NCBI GenBank assembly: GCA_049514215.1
Contig: JBEKVI010000011.1
Coordinates: forward strand, 1 to 64,000
Reading direction: 5' to 3'
Source: BOG-994 sp049514215
Lineage (GTDB): Bacteria; Pseudomonadota; Gammaproteobacteria; Burkholderiales; Burkholderiaceae_D
Length of the DNA stretch: 64,000 nucleotides
A program made the translations under genes and the position numbers. The notes beneath the pieces are model-generated. The model was given only the letters and a program-made list of their open reading frames with translations, was not told the origin of the DNA and made no database searches. Below, piece after piece: positions 33,620 to 43,288 of this stretch (position 1 is the stretch's first letter; every line of letters begins with the position of its first letter).

Positions 33620-35061
33620 TTGCCCGGTTTGATCGGAACATAGCGCGCGGCATCGCCGCGCATGACCAGAAGAAACGCCTGTTTCTTCGGATCGAGCTTG
33701 GCCACGAGGTCGGCGAACTGCTTAGCGCTCGACACGTCGCTATTGTTCACGCCAACAATCACATCGCCCACGCGCACGTCCGCCGCGCTCGCGGCGCCAT
33801 CAACACTGGTAACTTCGACACCGCCCGAGATGCCCAACTCGTGGCGCTTGTCGTCGCTGAGATCCGATACCGCTAATCCGAGGGAGTTGGTGGGGGAGGC
33901 CTTAGGCTCCTCGCTTTTCACGGCAGGCTTGCCGGGATTCTCCAACTCCGAGACGACAATCGGAACATCGCGTACGGTTCCCTTGCGCCAGACCTGTACC
34001 ACAGAGTGGGTTCCTGGCTTGGTCTCGCCTACGGCGCGGGGCAGATCGGCACTGCGCTCAATCGTTTGCCCATCGAACTTCAGGATGATGTCGAAAGCCT
34101 GCAGGCCGGCCTTTTCCGCAGGCGACCCTTTCTCGACGCGCGAGACCAGCGCCCCCTGGGGTTTTAGGCCAATCGCATCGGCCTCTTCCTTGTTCACGTC
34201 GCGAATCTGCACTCCCAATCGGCCGCGCACCACGCGACCGGTCGAGCGCAGCTGATCGACGACGCGCATCGCTTCATCGATCGGAATCGCAAAGGCGATG
34301 CCGATGCTGCCCCCGGTCTCGGAAAGGATCTGCGAATTGATGCCGATGACTTCGCCACGCATATTGATGAGGGGACCGCCCGAGTTCCCGGGATTGACCG
34401 CGGTATCGGTCTGAATGAAAGGCAGATAGTCCCCGGTGTCCCGGCTTTTTGCGCTCACGATCCCCGCTGTGACCGTATTTTCGAGCCCAAACGGAGAACC
34501 GATCGCAAGCACCCACTGGCCGACTCGGATCTGCTTCGAATCGCCGATCTGCATCTTGGGAAGACCTGCGGCGTCGATCTTGACCAGCGCCACATCGGTG
34601 CGACTGTCGCTGCCGATGACCTTTCCTTTGAACTCACGCTTGTCGGTGAGCGTCACGTAGATTTCGCTTGCACCTTCGACCACATGGGAGTTGGTCAGTA
34701 TGAAGCCGTCCGACGACAACACGAATCCCGAGCCCACGCCCCGCGTGACTTCGCGATCCGGCTGGTTGCCGCGGGGCTGGCTCTTACCGTGGGGACTGGG
34801 GTTCTGCTGTTGCGGGTTGGGCTGTTGGGGAACGGGAACCCCGAAAAACTTGCGAAAGAGATCGTCCAAATCTTGGTCGTCCTGCGGCATACCGTTGGCG
34901 CCGATATGCACGCGTTCGGTGGTTCGGATCCCCACCACCGAGGGCCCGACCTTCTCCACCAAATCGGCGAAATCAGGAAGGTCCTTCACTTGGGCTTCGG
35001 CACGCGCCAGCGGACCTGCGAACAGCAAAGCCGCCACCAACGCGGTTAAAAACGATCTCAT
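33616..35061 (-). CDS. mucD: Periplasmic serine protease MucD/DegP (Do family)
   Basis: Envelope quality-control protease and chaperone. The 481 aa from ATG 35061 start with a signal peptide (MRSFLTALVAALLFAGPLARAEA). A Gln/Pro/Asn-rich linker (about 78-105) precedes the trypsin-like domain with the triad His in TNSHVVEG, Asp in TDVALVKID and Ser in GNSGGPL. Two PDZ domains follow (about 275-360 and 390-475). It belongs to the rpoE operon; the translated leader 24 codons upstream is not needed. There is a 72-bp gap to rseB. Confidence 0.97.
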   Translation of the reverse strand: MRSFLTALVAALLFAGPLARAEAQVKDLPDFADLVEKVGPSVVGIRTTERVHIGANGMPQDDQDLDDLFRKFFGVPVPQQPNPQQQNPSPHGKSQPRGNQPDREVTRGVGSGFVLSSDGFILTNSHVVEGASEIYVTLTDKREFKGKVIGSDSRTDVALVKIDAAGLPKMQIGDSKQIRVGQWVLAIGSPFGLENTVTAGIVSAKSRDTGDYLPFIQTDTAVNPGNSGGPLINMRGEVIGINSQILSETGGSIGIAFAIPIDEAMRVVDQLRSTGRVVRGRLGVQIRDVNKEEADAIGLKPQGALVSRVEKGSPAEKAGLQAFDIILKFDGQTIERSADLPRAVGETKPGTHSVVQVWRKGTVRDVPIVVSELENPGKPAVKSEEPKASPTNSLGLAVSDLSDDKRHELGISGGVEVTSVDGAASAADVRVGDVIVGVNNSDVSSAKQFADLVAKLDPKKQAFLLVMRGDAARYVPIKPGN

Positions 35062-35133
35062 ATACCATCCCTGCGTGAGGACATCGGGGTAAACCCTGAA
35101 AAGGAGGAGTGTAGCGCGCCGCGGCGCCGACAC

Positions 35134-36225
35134 TTATTTTACCGGGTGAAATTCGACCGAATCGGCGACTTGACGAATCGTTGCCGACGGCACTTCTCCA
35201 ACCACGGTCAGCCAGTGGTCTCCACCTTCTTTGGCAAGAATGTTGATGAGACCCTTCTGGACCTCGCCTGGGGACTGATTCGGGCCACCGAGCGGCTCGA
35301 TGAACACGGAGATGGCAGCCAGTCCGTCGGAATAGACGATCTGGCCCACTTCCCGCCCAGAACCCATAGTGCGCTGGACTTCCATGATCTTGCGAAATCC
35401 AGGCGGCTCGGCGGCTATGGACCAGCCCTGCCCGGTCAAATCCACGGGAACCGAGCGAAAGTGCTCAACGCGCCAGCCATCCGTGGACACGATCGTCGGC
35501 TTCACCCGGGTCTTGTCGATGTGCGTGCCGATGGTGACGTCGGTGAAGGCCACTTGCTCGAGCACGTTGCCATGGTCATCGAGGGTCTGGGCTTTCAGTA
35601 GCAGGCCGGTCTCCTGATCGGACCACAGACGATACCCATATCGGAGCGAATCGCGGGGTTCGAGAGACAGGACGCTGCAGTTGTGGCCGGCTACGCGCTC
35701 GACCCCGCCGCGGGTCACGTTGTAGTAGGTATCGACGTCGGGAGCGGCAGCCGTGAGAAAGGCCGGAAACTTGTCGGCCTTGGCACGCGATTCCACCAAT
35801 AGCAACTTGCTGTCGGGAAGGTAACATCGCACCTCGTCGTCGTGCCGGATGAACTCGCGGATCTTGCCGTCGAGGATTTCGAGCTTTTCGAGTTCACTCC
35901 CCGCTTCAGACAGGTGCGTGATACGCGAAGACTGCATCTGCCCACCCGCCTGGTAGACAAACGTGCCCGCATAGTTCTGGTGCTGCGCCGCATCCTGGAT
36001 GCGACTCAAGAGGGCCGCGCCCTCGACGTGCGGGGCATCAAGTTTGGCGGGTTGGTGCGTGTCGTCAGCGGCTCGCGCGCCGCTCGACACCAGTGCCATC
36101 GCGAGAACCATCCACGAGGCATACAAGGCCAGCCTGACCCGGTTTGGATCCCGGGGGGTGAGAAATAGTCCCTGATGCCCGCCAAGCGATCGCGGCCGAA
36201 CGGCGTTCACACATGAGCGGGTCAT
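35134..36225 (-). CDS. rseB: Sigma-E regulatory protein RseB/MucB
   Basis: Periplasmic protein that binds the anti-sigma factor RseA and protects it from cleavage until lipids or mislocalised proteins bind. 363 aa. After a long N terminus with a hydrophobic signal segment (ALYASWMVLAMALVSSGARA) come the two MucB/RseB domains, including NYAGTFVYQAGGQMQSSRI. Start ATG 36225 is 4 bp after rseA; the true start may be a few codons later because the signal peptide would then be of usual length. Confidence 0.93.
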   Translation of the reverse strand: MTRSCVNAVRPRSLGGHQGLFLTPRDPNRVRLALYASWMVLAMALVSSGARAADDTHQPAKLDAPHVEGAALLSRIQDAAQHQNYAGTFVYQAGGQMQSSRITHLSEAGSELEKLEILDGKIREFIRHDDEVRCYLPDSKLLLVESRAKADKFPAFLTAAAPDVDTYYNVTRGGVERVAGHNCSVLSLEPRDSLRYGYRLWSDQETGLLLKAQTLDDHGNVLEQVAFTDVTIGTHIDKTRVKPTIVSTDGWRVEHFRSVPVDLTGQGWSIAAEPPGFRKIMEVQRTMGSGREVGQIVYSDGLAAISVFIEPLGGPNQSPGEVQKGLINILAKEGGDHWLTVVGEVPSATIRQVADSVEFHPVK

Positions 36226-36229
36226 TGCA

Positions 36230-36811
36230 TCACGGGCGGGAGTCGGCCTTGTTCGGGACGATAGTCAGGGAAGCAGCTTGGACCGAGCCTTGGTGAGCAG
36301 TGAGGTATTCGCCGACCAGCTCGGGGTCCATACGCACGTTGGCCGGGACGGCCGCAGCCGGGGCAGCCGGAGCCTCCGCCACGACCGGCTTGCTCTGGGG
36401 CGCATCGACAACCGGCGTCGCAGCTGCGACTTCGGCATCGGGCTTAGTCATTTGCGGTATCGCCATCCAAAGAACCATGGCTACACCAGCGGCGATCGAG
36501 GCACCCGGGAGCCCATAGCGCAGCCACCCGCGCGCGCGCCCTTGCTGCAGCGCCCTGGGCGCGAAGGCCACCGGCTCGACCGCCAGTCGCTCCCGAAAGC
36601 GCTCCATGAAGCCCTCAGGCGAAGCGCAGGAGCCGGTCTCCTCGGAGCGCAGGAAGTCTCCCGTAGCGTGCAGGTCATCCCAGAAGGCTCGGCCCTCCGG
36701 AGATGCCAGAAGCTCGTCGAGGACCGCCTGGGCCGACTCGGCCTCCAAGGCGCCGTCGGCCAGCGCGCTGATTCGTTCGCGAAGCGAAGTCTGAAGTATT
36801 GCTTGATTCAT
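36230..36811 (-). CDS. rseA: Anti-sigma-E factor RseA/MucA
   Basis: Single-pass membrane protein that sequesters RpoE. The 193 aa from ATG 36811 (MNQAILQTSLRERISALADGAL) have a cytoplasmic sigma-binding domain, one membrane segment at about 99-118 and an Ala/Pro-rich periplasmic tail ending in a conserved EYLTAHQGSVQ region. The Shine-Dalgarno AAGGTGG is well placed for this ATG; a GTG three codons earlier would overlap rpoE. Confidence 0.94.
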   Translation of the reverse strand: MNQAILQTSLRERISALADGALEAESAQAVLDELLASPEGRAFWDDLHATGDFLRSEETGSCASPEGFMERFRERLAVEPVAFAPRALQQGRARGWLRYGLPGASIAAGVAMVLWMAIPQMTKPDAEVAAATPVVDAPQSKPVVAEAPAAPAAAVPANVRMDPELVGEYLTAHQGSVQAASLTIVPNKADSRP

Positions 36812-36813
36812 GA

Positions 36814-37422
36814 TTACCACCTTTTGTCCTTCGATGTCCCCAGTAGCGGCCTAAGCTCGGCTGCGATCGACTCCCGCGCCCGGAAAATGCGCGACCGGAC
36901 GGTTCCGATCGGGCACTCCATCGCCAGCGCAATGTCTTCGTAGCTCATTCCCTCAATCTCCCGCAGCTGAATCGCAGTGCGGAGTTCCTCCGGTAGCGCC
37001 TCCATAGCTCGATTAACGGTTTCCCCAACCTGCTTGCTCATCAACAGGGATTCCGGCGTATTGATATCCCTTAGTTGGTCGGCGTCATCGAAAGTTTCAG
37101 CTTCATCGGCTGCATTGTCGGTTGTTGTGGGCGCCCTGCGGCCCTGAGAGGCTAGGTAGTTCTTCGCAGTATTGATGGCAATCCGGTATAACCAGGTGTA
37201 GAACGCGCTGTCACCTCGGAACTGGGGTAGCGCCCTATAGGCCTTGATGAACGCTTCCTGGGTCACATCCTCGATCTCGGCGGCGTCGCGGACGAGCCGT
37301 GAAACCAGCCGATTGATCTTTCGCTGGTACTTCAGCACTAAAAGCTCGAACGCCTGCTTGTCCCCGCGCTGGACTCGCTCGACCAACAACTGATCGACTT
37401 CACGCTCGTTTGCCTGTGCCAT
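36814..37422 (-). CDS. rpoE: RNA polymerase sigma-E factor (extracytoplasmic function)
   Basis: ECF sigma factor controlling envelope stress genes. The 202 aa contain region 2 (DVTQEAFIKAYRALPQFRG, FYTWLYRIAINTAKNYL) and region 4 (EELRTAIQLREIEGMSYEDI, then GTVRSRIFRARESI). It heads rpoE-rseA-rseB-mucD-glutaredoxin. I looked for a sigma-E-type GAACTT/TCAAA promoter in the 109 bp upstream and saw none. Confidence 0.98.
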   Translation of the reverse strand: MAQANEREVDQLLVERVQRGDKQAFELLVLKYQRKINRLVSRLVRDAAEIEDVTQEAFIKAYRALPQFRGDSAFYTWLYRIAINTAKNYLASQGRRAPTTTDNAADEAETFDDADQLRDINTPESLLMSKQVGETVNRAMEALPEELRTAIQLREIEGMSYEDIALAMECPIGTVRSRIFRARESIAAELRPLLGTSKDKRW

Positions 37423-37531
37423 GAGTCCCGGTCAGTCCGCTCGGGTTCGCGCTGCTGGATTTCGGCCGACCCTGGATCGGGGCCGTCCGGTTACGGGATG
37501 GGTGAGACGCACAAAACCTCGCGGGCCGCCG

Positions 37532-38764
37532 CTACAGGCGCCGCAAGAGCATCGTCCCGTTGGTGCCACCGAATCCGAAAGAATTCGACATCGCCACGTC
37601 GATCTCCAGTTCGCGTGCCTGGTTAGCGCAGTAGTCAAGATCGCATTCGGGATCTTGATGGAAGATATTGATCGTAGGCGGGGAAACCTGATGATAGACC
37701 GCGAGGGCCGTGAAGACCCCTTCGATTCCGCCCGCCGCCCCCAATAAGTGGCCCGTCATGGACTTGGTCGAATTCACGACCAGCCTGTGCGCGTGCCCTC
37801 CGAATGCCAGTTTAATGGCCTCGGTTTCGTTTTTGTCGCCCAGTGGCGTTGAGGTACCGTGGGCATTGATGTACTGAACGTCCTCTGGATTGAGCCCCGC
37901 CTTGCGAAGGGCCTGGGCCATCCCGCGTCTGGGGCCATCCGCATTGGGCGCCGTGATGTGATAGGCGTCCGAGCTAAGTCCATATCCGATCAACTCGGCG
38001 TAGATCCTGGCGTCCCTGCGCCGGGCGTGCTCGTATTCCTCTAGAACCAGAACCCCCGCGCCCTCCCCGAGGACGAATCCGTCGCGGTCGCGGTCCCAGG
38101 GACGACTCGCGGTCTTGGGATCATCGTTGCGCGTGGAAAGTGCCCGCGCCGCAGCAAATCCACCGATCCCCAGCGGCGAGACAGTCGCTTCCGCCCCACC
38201 GGCCAGCATCACGTCAGTATCACCGTACTCGATCATGCGCCCGGCTTCGCCAATGGAATGCAGTCCGGTGGTGCACGCCGACACGATCGCAAAGCTTGGC
38301 CCCTGCAATCCGTAGTGGATCGAAAGCTGGCCCGAGATCATATTGATGATCGAGGCCGGAACAAAGAAAGGGGAAATCTTTCTTGGACCTCGTTGGGTGA
38401 GATCGAGATTGGTCTCCTCGATCATCGGCAAGCCGCCAATGCCCGAGCCCACAACCACGCCGAAACGCTCCAGATCTTCCTTTCCGAGGTCCAGGCCGCT
38501 GTCGCGCATTGCCTGGATACCGGCCGCCATCCCGTAGTGGATGAAGGTGTCCATGTGGCGGGCTTCCTTCGCCGACACATATTCTTCGACCTGAAACCCC
38601 TTCACTTCTCCTGCAATCTGACAATTGAAGATACTGGCGTCAAAGCGCGTGATGCGGTCGATTCCCGAACGTCCCGCTACCAGGTTCTCCCACGCCTGGG
38701 CAACGCTATTTCCAACCGGGGAGATGATTCCCAGGCCGGTGATGACAACGCGCCGCCGAGTCAT
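37532..38764 (-). CDS. fabF: 3-oxoacyl-ACP synthase II (KAS II)
   Basis: Elongating condensing enzyme of type II fatty acid synthesis. The 410 aa have nucleophile Cys164 in IVSACTTGLHS and the two active-site histidines in NAHGTSTPLGD and TKSMTGHLLGAAGG. It is 15 bp after acpP and ends 109 bp before rpoE. Confidence 0.98.
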   Translation of the reverse strand: MTRRRVVITGLGIISPVGNSVAQAWENLVAGRSGIDRITRFDASIFNCQIAGEVKGFQVEEYVSAKEARHMDTFIHYGMAAGIQAMRDSGLDLGKEDLERFGVVVGSGIGGLPMIEETNLDLTQRGPRKISPFFVPASIINMISGQLSIHYGLQGPSFAIVSACTTGLHSIGEAGRMIEYGDTDVMLAGGAEATVSPLGIGGFAAARALSTRNDDPKTASRPWDRDRDGFVLGEGAGVLVLEEYEHARRRDARIYAELIGYGLSSDAYHITAPNADGPRRGMAQALRKAGLNPEDVQYINAHGTSTPLGDKNETEAIKLAFGGHAHRLVVNSTKSMTGHLLGAAGGIEGVFTALAVYHQVSPPTINIFHQDPECDLDYCANQARELEIDVAMSNSFGFGGTNGTMLLRRL

Positions 38765-38779
38765 GCCTTCGTGCCCAAC

Positions 38780-39016
38780 CTATTTCTTGTGTGTCGTCAC
38801 GTAGTCGATGGCCTGCTGGACGGTGGTGATCTTCTCGGCCTCTTCGTCCGGAATCTCCGTCTCAAACTCATCTTCCAATGCCATGACCAGCTCGACCGTG
38901 TCGAGCGAATCAGCGCCCAGATCGTCGACGAAGGAGGACTCGTTTTTGATATCGGCCTCGTTCACTCCCAGCTGCTCGGCGACAATCTTCTTGACGCGTT
39001 GTTCGATGTTATCCAT
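38780..39016 (-). CDS. acpP: Acyl carrier protein
   Basis: Small acidic carrier of growing acyl chains, 78 aa. The phosphopantetheine attachment site is Ser37 in DLGADSLDTVEL. A very strong Shine-Dalgarno (GGAGGGG) precedes ATG 39016, in line with the high expression of ACP. The 89-bp gap from fabG contains a TACAAT-like -10 (minus strand, 39054-39059) that might give acpP its own promoter, but no good -35 is seen. Confidence 0.99.
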   Translation of the reverse strand: MDNIEQRVKKIVAEQLGVNEADIKNESSFVDDLGADSLDTVELVMALEDEFETEIPDEEAEKITTVQQAIDYVTTHKK

Positions 39017-39105
39017 GTTCCCCTCCGGAAAGTGAGAGTCAAAAATTGCGCGAATTGTAGCAGAGGTGAGCCAATAATTCCGACCGCATCCCGCCTTGGA
39101 AAGCC

Positions 39106-39843
39106 TCAGTTCATGTACATCCCGCCGTTGACATGCAGCGTCACACCCGTGATGTAACTCGCCGCCGGGGAAGCCAGGAACGCCACTGCGGCAGCAATGT
39201 CCTCAGGTTGTCCCAGCCGTCCCAGCGGAATTTGCTGGGTCAAGCCCGCGACCTGGGCCTGCGACAGCGATCGCGTCATATCCGTGTCGATGAAACCCGG
39301 CGCGACGCAGTTCACCGTGATGGACCGACTTCCCACTTCCCGGGCGAGCGCACGAGTCATGCCAGCAACGCCCGCCTTTGCCGCCGCATAATTGGCCTGA
39401 CCGGCGTTGCCCGTCGAGCCTACCACGGACGTGATATTGATGATGCGCCCGCCACGCGCCTTGATCATCCCACGCAAGACCGCCCGAGAGAGCCGAAAGA
39501 CCGCCGTCAAGTCGGTCTCGATGACGCGACTCCAGTCCTCGTCCTTTAGCCGCAGCGCGAGATTGTCCTGCGTGATCCCGGCGTTGTTCACCAGTACTGA
39601 GAGCCCGCCGAAATCCTTCTGAATCTCGGCGACGAGATTTTCGACCGCGGTCGCGTCGTTCACATCGAGTACCTTGCCAATTCCGCCTTGCGCGGCGAGC
39701 GCCACGCCAATGGCCTGGGCGCCGCTTTCGGTTGTGGCTGTTCCAATCACGCGCGCGCCCTCGGCGGCCAGACGCAAGGCGATGCTGCGTCCGATTCCGC
39801 GTGAGGCACCCGTAACAAGCGCGACGGCCTGTTCTACCGGCAT
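39106..39843 (-). CDS. fabG: 3-oxoacyl-ACP reductase
   Basis: NADPH-dependent short-chain dehydrogenase of fatty acid elongation, 245 aa. It has the cofactor loop VTGASRGIGRSIAL, LVNNAGITQDNL, catalytic Ser in TSVVGSTGNAG and the YxxxK pair in QANYAAAKAG. Start overlaps the fabD end by 10 bp. Confidence 0.98.
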   Translation of the reverse strand: MPVEQAVALVTGASRGIGRSIALRLAAEGARVIGTATTESGAQAIGVALAAQGGIGKVLDVNDATAVENLVAEIQKDFGGLSVLVNNAGITQDNLALRLKDEDWSRVIETDLTAVFRLSRAVLRGMIKARGGRIINITSVVGSTGNAGQANYAAAKAGVAGMTRALAREVGSRSITVNCVAPGFIDTDMTRSLSQAQVAGLTQQIPLGRLGQPEDIAAAVAFLASPAASYITGVTLHVNGGMYMN

Positions 39844-40769
39844 TGCGTCATCTCCAAGATTTGGGCCAGCGATTCAGGATCTACGATGGCAGCCCCAAAG
39901 GCTTCGCGATCAATTCGCTTGGTGAGCCCAAGAAGCACTTTACCCGGTCCGCACTCGACGACATGCGTCACACCGTCGGCACGCATGCGCTCGATGATTT
40001 CCACCCAACGTACCGCTCGCCAGGCTTGCCGGACGAGCGCATCCTTGATGAGATCGGGCACAGGATTGATGGAAACGTCGACGTTGTTCAAGACGTCGAT
40101 CTGGGGTGTGGCAAACGGCTTGTCCTTCAGATAAGACTGGAGCGCTTCGGCCGCCGGTTGCATCAGGGAGCAGTGAAAGGGTGCCGAGACCGCAAGCAGT
40201 ACCGCCCGCTTGGCTCCATTATCCTTGGCGGCTGCACAGGCTCTCTCGACGGCGGACGTATGCCCGGAGATCACAGTTTGGGCCGGATCGTTGAAATTCG
40301 CCGGCTCCACTACTTCACCTTCGGCCACCGCCCGGCAAATCTCCCCAACGACCGATGCCGGAAGACCCAAAATAGCGGCCATGCTACCCACTCCCACGGG
40401 CGTGGCCGACTGCATGGCCGTCGCACGAAAGCGCACCAACGGCAGCGCTTCGGAAAGACTGAGTACGCCGGCTGCCACTAGCGCGGCGTACTCGCCTAGA
40501 CTGTGTCCGGCCGCAAGCGCCGGTGGCGCTCCCCCGGCCGCCCGCCAGGCGCGCCAGATGGCGACATCGGCGGTCAACATGACCGGCTGCGTCACGGTGG
40601 TCAGGCCGAGCTTTTCGCCGGGACCTTCGGCGATGAGCCGACCGATGTCCTCGTGGAGCACCTCGGACGCCTCCGCGAGAGTCTCCTGTACCGCGCGATT
40701 TTGGGCAAACGCATTGAGCATCCCGATCGATTGGGAGCCCTGTCCCGGGAATACGAAGGCAAACTTCAT
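39834..40769 (-). CDS. fabD: Malonyl-CoA:ACP transacylase
   Basis: Loads malonyl groups onto ACP. The 311 aa from ATG 40769 (MKFAFVFPGQGSQSIGM) have active-site Ser90 in GHSLGEYAAL and the His in VSAPFHCSLM. A TTG three codons upstream is the only alternative start. The order fabH-fabD-fabG-acpP-fabF is canonical. Confidence 0.98.
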   Translation of the reverse strand: MKFAFVFPGQGSQSIGMLNAFAQNRAVQETLAEASEVLHEDIGRLIAEGPGEKLGLTTVTQPVMLTADVAIWRAWRAAGGAPPALAAGHSLGEYAALVAAGVLSLSEALPLVRFRATAMQSATPVGVGSMAAILGLPASVVGEICRAVAEGEVVEPANFNDPAQTVISGHTSAVERACAAAKDNGAKRAVLLAVSAPFHCSLMQPAAEALQSYLKDKPFATPQIDVLNNVDVSINPVPDLIKDALVRQAWRAVRWVEIIERMRADGVTHVVECGPGKVLLGLTKRIDREAFGAAIVDPESLAQILEMTQCR

Positions 40770-40811
40770 GAACGCCAATACTCAGTATGAGAAGTAAGCA
40801 GGGGCAGGACG

Positions 40812-41795
40812 CTACATGCGAGCGAGCGCCGCCCCCCAGGTGAAGCCGCCGCCGACCCCCTCCATCAACACGTTTTGCCCAGGGCGGATGCGACCCTGGC
40901 GCACGCCTTCGTCCAACGCCATCGGAATGGAGGCCGCCGAGGTATTGCCGTGCTGGTCGACGGTCACGATCATGCGCTCGAATGGCAGGCCCAGTTTCTT
41001 GCAGGTACTGTGCATGATCCTAATGTTGGCCTGATGGGGAATGAGCCAATCCACTTGCGCGGCGCTCTGATCGGCCTTGGCCAGCGCCTCGTGGGCCACC
41101 TTCTCCAAGACACTGACGGCGAGCTTGAACACCGCCGGTCCGTCCATGTAGAGGAAGGCGCTGCCGGCGATGGCACCGCTATGGACATTGCCGGGCACAC
41201 AGAGAATGTCTGCGTAGCGACCATCGGCGTGCAACACGGTAGAGAGAATGCCCGCGCGTTCGCCCGCCTCCATCACCACCGCGCCGGCACCGTCTCCGAA
41301 AAGCACGCAAGTCGTTCGGTCGTCAAAGTTCAGGATCCGCGAGAAGACTTCGGAGCCGATCACGAGCGCGCGGCGCGCCTCGCCCGCGCGAATGGCGTTA
41401 TCGGCGACGGCCAGGGCATACACAAAGCCGCTGCAAACCGCCTGTACATCGAAGGCGGCACAGCCCGTCTCAATGCCCAGCTTACGTTGCACGATACATG
41501 CGGTGCTCGGGAAGACCATGTCCGGAGTGGACGTCGCCACGATGAGCAGATCGATATCTTCGGGTCGACGCCCTGCAGCCTGCAATGCCGGCCCCGCAGC
41601 CAGCACGGCGAGATCACTGGAAGTCGTTTGCGCATCGGCGTAGTGCCGAGCTTCGATTCCGCTGCGCGTACGGATCCACTCATCGCTGGTTTCGATGCCG
41701 CGTGCCGCCAGTTGTTCGGTCAGTTCCGAGTTCGTGACACGGCGTGGGGGCAGATAGCTGCCGGTGCCGACAATTCGGGAATGGATGCGAGTCAT
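40812..41795 (-). CDS. fabH: 3-oxoacyl-ACP synthase III (KAS III)
   Basis: Starts fatty acid synthesis by condensing acetyl-CoA with malonyl-ACP. The 327 aa have Cys121 in DVQAVCSGFVYAL, His in LIPHQANIRIM and Asn in VDQHGNTSAASIP. ATG 41795 overlaps the plsX stop (ATGA). Confidence 0.98.
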   Translation of the reverse strand: MTRIHSRIVGTGSYLPPRRVTNSELTEQLAARGIETSDEWIRTRSGIEARHYADAQTTSSDLAVLAAGPALQAAGRRPEDIDLLIVATSTPDMVFPSTACIVQRKLGIETGCAAFDVQAVCSGFVYALAVADNAIRAGEARRALVIGSEVFSRILNFDDRTTCVLFGDGAGAVVMEAGERAGILSTVLHADGRYADILCVPGNVHSGAIAGSAFLYMDGPAVFKLAVSVLEKVAHEALAKADQSAAQVDWLIPHQANIRIMHSTCKKLGLPFERMIVTVDQHGNTSAASIPMALDEGVRQGRIRPGQNVLMEGVGGGFTWGAALARM

Positions 41796-42853
41796 TCGGG
41801 AGCGTGTTCTGAAGTGGCGATGGGCTGGGCTTCGCGCAACCTTTGTGATGGCACAGACTGCATCGCGGCACGAATGCGCGACAGTACATCACGCCGCGCC
41901 GCGTCATAGGCATGTTGCAGCGCCCACTCGAAAGCCAATGGGTCGGCAGAGCCGTGACTCTTGAGCACGAGCCCGCGCAAACCGAGAAGCGCCGCTCCAT
42001 TGTAACGTCGATGGTCGACCCGTTTGCGGAACTGATTCAACACCGGCAAGGCGACGACGAATGCGGCCCAGGTCAGAGGATTGCGCGTGAATTCTTCCTT
42101 GATGAAACCGCCCAGCATTTGCGCCATACCCTCGGAAGTCTTCAGAAGAACGTTTCCGACGAACCCGTCGCACACTACGACGTCCACCGTCCCCTTGAAA
42201 ATGTCATCGCCTTCGACGTTGCCGAAGAAATTCAGTCCTGATGCGCGAAGCAACTCGCCCGCCTGCTTGACCGTGTCGTTGCCCTTGATGACTTCTTCTC
42301 CGATGTTGAGCAACCCCACGGTGGGGTTGTCGCGATCGTAGGCCGCTGCTGCAAGGGCGCTGCCCATCACCGCGAACTGCAGCAGGTGTTCTGGTTGGCA
42401 ATCGACGTTGGCCCCGAGGTCAAGCATCGTCGTGACGCCCCCTTTTTGGTTCGGAAGACCCATGGCGATCGCGGGCCGATCGATGCCCTCGAGAGTTTTT
42501 AGCAAATAGCGCGAGATCGCCATCAGCGCGCCGGTATTGCCGGCGCTCACGCAGGCGTCGGCCCGGCCGTCCTTCACGAGCCCGACCGCCACTCGCATCG
42601 AGGAGTCCTTCTTCTTACGCAGGGCAACTTCCACAGGATCGTCCATGGCCACCACCTCGGAGGCATGCACGATCTCGATGCGTTCGCGCCATTCAGGCCG
42701 GGCGCGATTCAAGTGGGTAGAGAGCATGGCACTGTCGCCCACCAGGAACAGGCGAGCATCGGCGACCCTCTGCAAAAACGAAAAGGCTGCCGGGACGGTC
42801 GTCGTCAGACCATGGTCGCCGCCCATGCAATCAATCGCCAGCTGGGTGGTCAT
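41792..42853 (-). CDS. plsX: Phosphate acyltransferase PlsX
   Basis: Converts acyl-ACP to acyl-phosphate for phospholipid synthesis. The 353 aa begin MTTQLAIDCMGGDHGLTTTV and contain SAGNTGALMA and VVCDGFVGNVLLK. A C-terminal extension of about 20 residues after the conserved domain is variable. Between rpmF (193 bp upstream, nothing recognisable in the gap) and fabH. Confidence 0.97.
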   Translation of the reverse strand: MTTQLAIDCMGGDHGLTTTVPAAFSFLQRVADARLFLVGDSAMLSTHLNRARPEWRERIEIVHASEVVAMDDPVEVALRKKKDSSMRVAVGLVKDGRADACVSAGNTGALMAISRYLLKTLEGIDRPAIAMGLPNQKGGVTTMLDLGANVDCQPEHLLQFAVMGSALAAAAYDRDNPTVGLLNIGEEVIKGNDTVKQAGELLRASGLNFFGNVEGDDIFKGTVDVVVCDGFVGNVLLKTSEGMAQMLGGFIKEEFTRNPLTWAAFVVALPVLNQFRKRVDHRRYNGAALLGLRGLVLKSHGSADPLAFEWALQHAYDAARRDVLSRIRAAMQSVPSQRLREAQPIATSEHAPE

Positions 42854-43046
42854 GGCCTGAGCGTCACGCGAGGAACCCGCCGGCGCGTATGGTCATAGGG
42901 ACCTGCACACCCTGTCCCGCACGGAGAAGGAGCAATCGCCCAGCGACACCTGGGACGCGTTCAACCCCTGCACAGCAGAATTAGAAAAGCGACGAATTCC
43001 TGTCCAGTCGCGTGTCATGGCCAGCACGGGGGCGTTGGCGCAAAGT

Positions 43047-43229
43047 CTATTCGTCGTTCTTGGTCTGGATGACCTTCTTGCCACGGTAGAAACCATTCGG
43101 GCTTACATGGTGGCGCAAATGCGTCTCGCCAGTCGTGGGCTCGGTTGCCAGTGGCGGATTGGTTAGGAAGTCATGGGCCCGATGCATACCGCGCTTGGAC
43201 GGTGACTTCTTGTTTTGTTGAACAGCCAT
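43047..43229 (-). CDS. rpmF: 50S ribosomal protein L32
   Basis: 60-aa ribosomal protein with the typical start MAVQQNKKSPSKRGMHRAHD and end VSPNGFYRGKKV. It has no zinc-binding cysteines, so it is the C-minus form. A GAAGGAGT Shine-Dalgarno precedes it. The yceD-rpmF-plsX order is conserved. Confidence 0.98.
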   Translation of the reverse strand: MAVQQNKKSPSKRGMHRAHDFLTNPPLATEPTTGETHLRHHVSPNGFYRGKKVIQTKNDE

Positions 43230-43288
43230 GTTGACTCCTTCAGTCTTTCATGTCGAATTTTACCACGCGAACCGCGTGGCTCCCCGCC

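Noticed and set aside
37423..37531. Sigma-E autoregulatory promoter before rpoE
   Set aside because: No GAACTT-type -35 with a TCAAA/TCTGA-type -10 at proper spacing.
40875..41909. 344-codon plus-strand open frame opposite fabH
   Set aside because: Antisense shadow of a well-conserved gene with no family features of its own.
42893..43096. 67-codon minus-strand frame between plsX and rpmF
   Set aside because: Overlaps the rpmF end, lacks a convincing start and motif; the 193-bp gap is better left unassigned.
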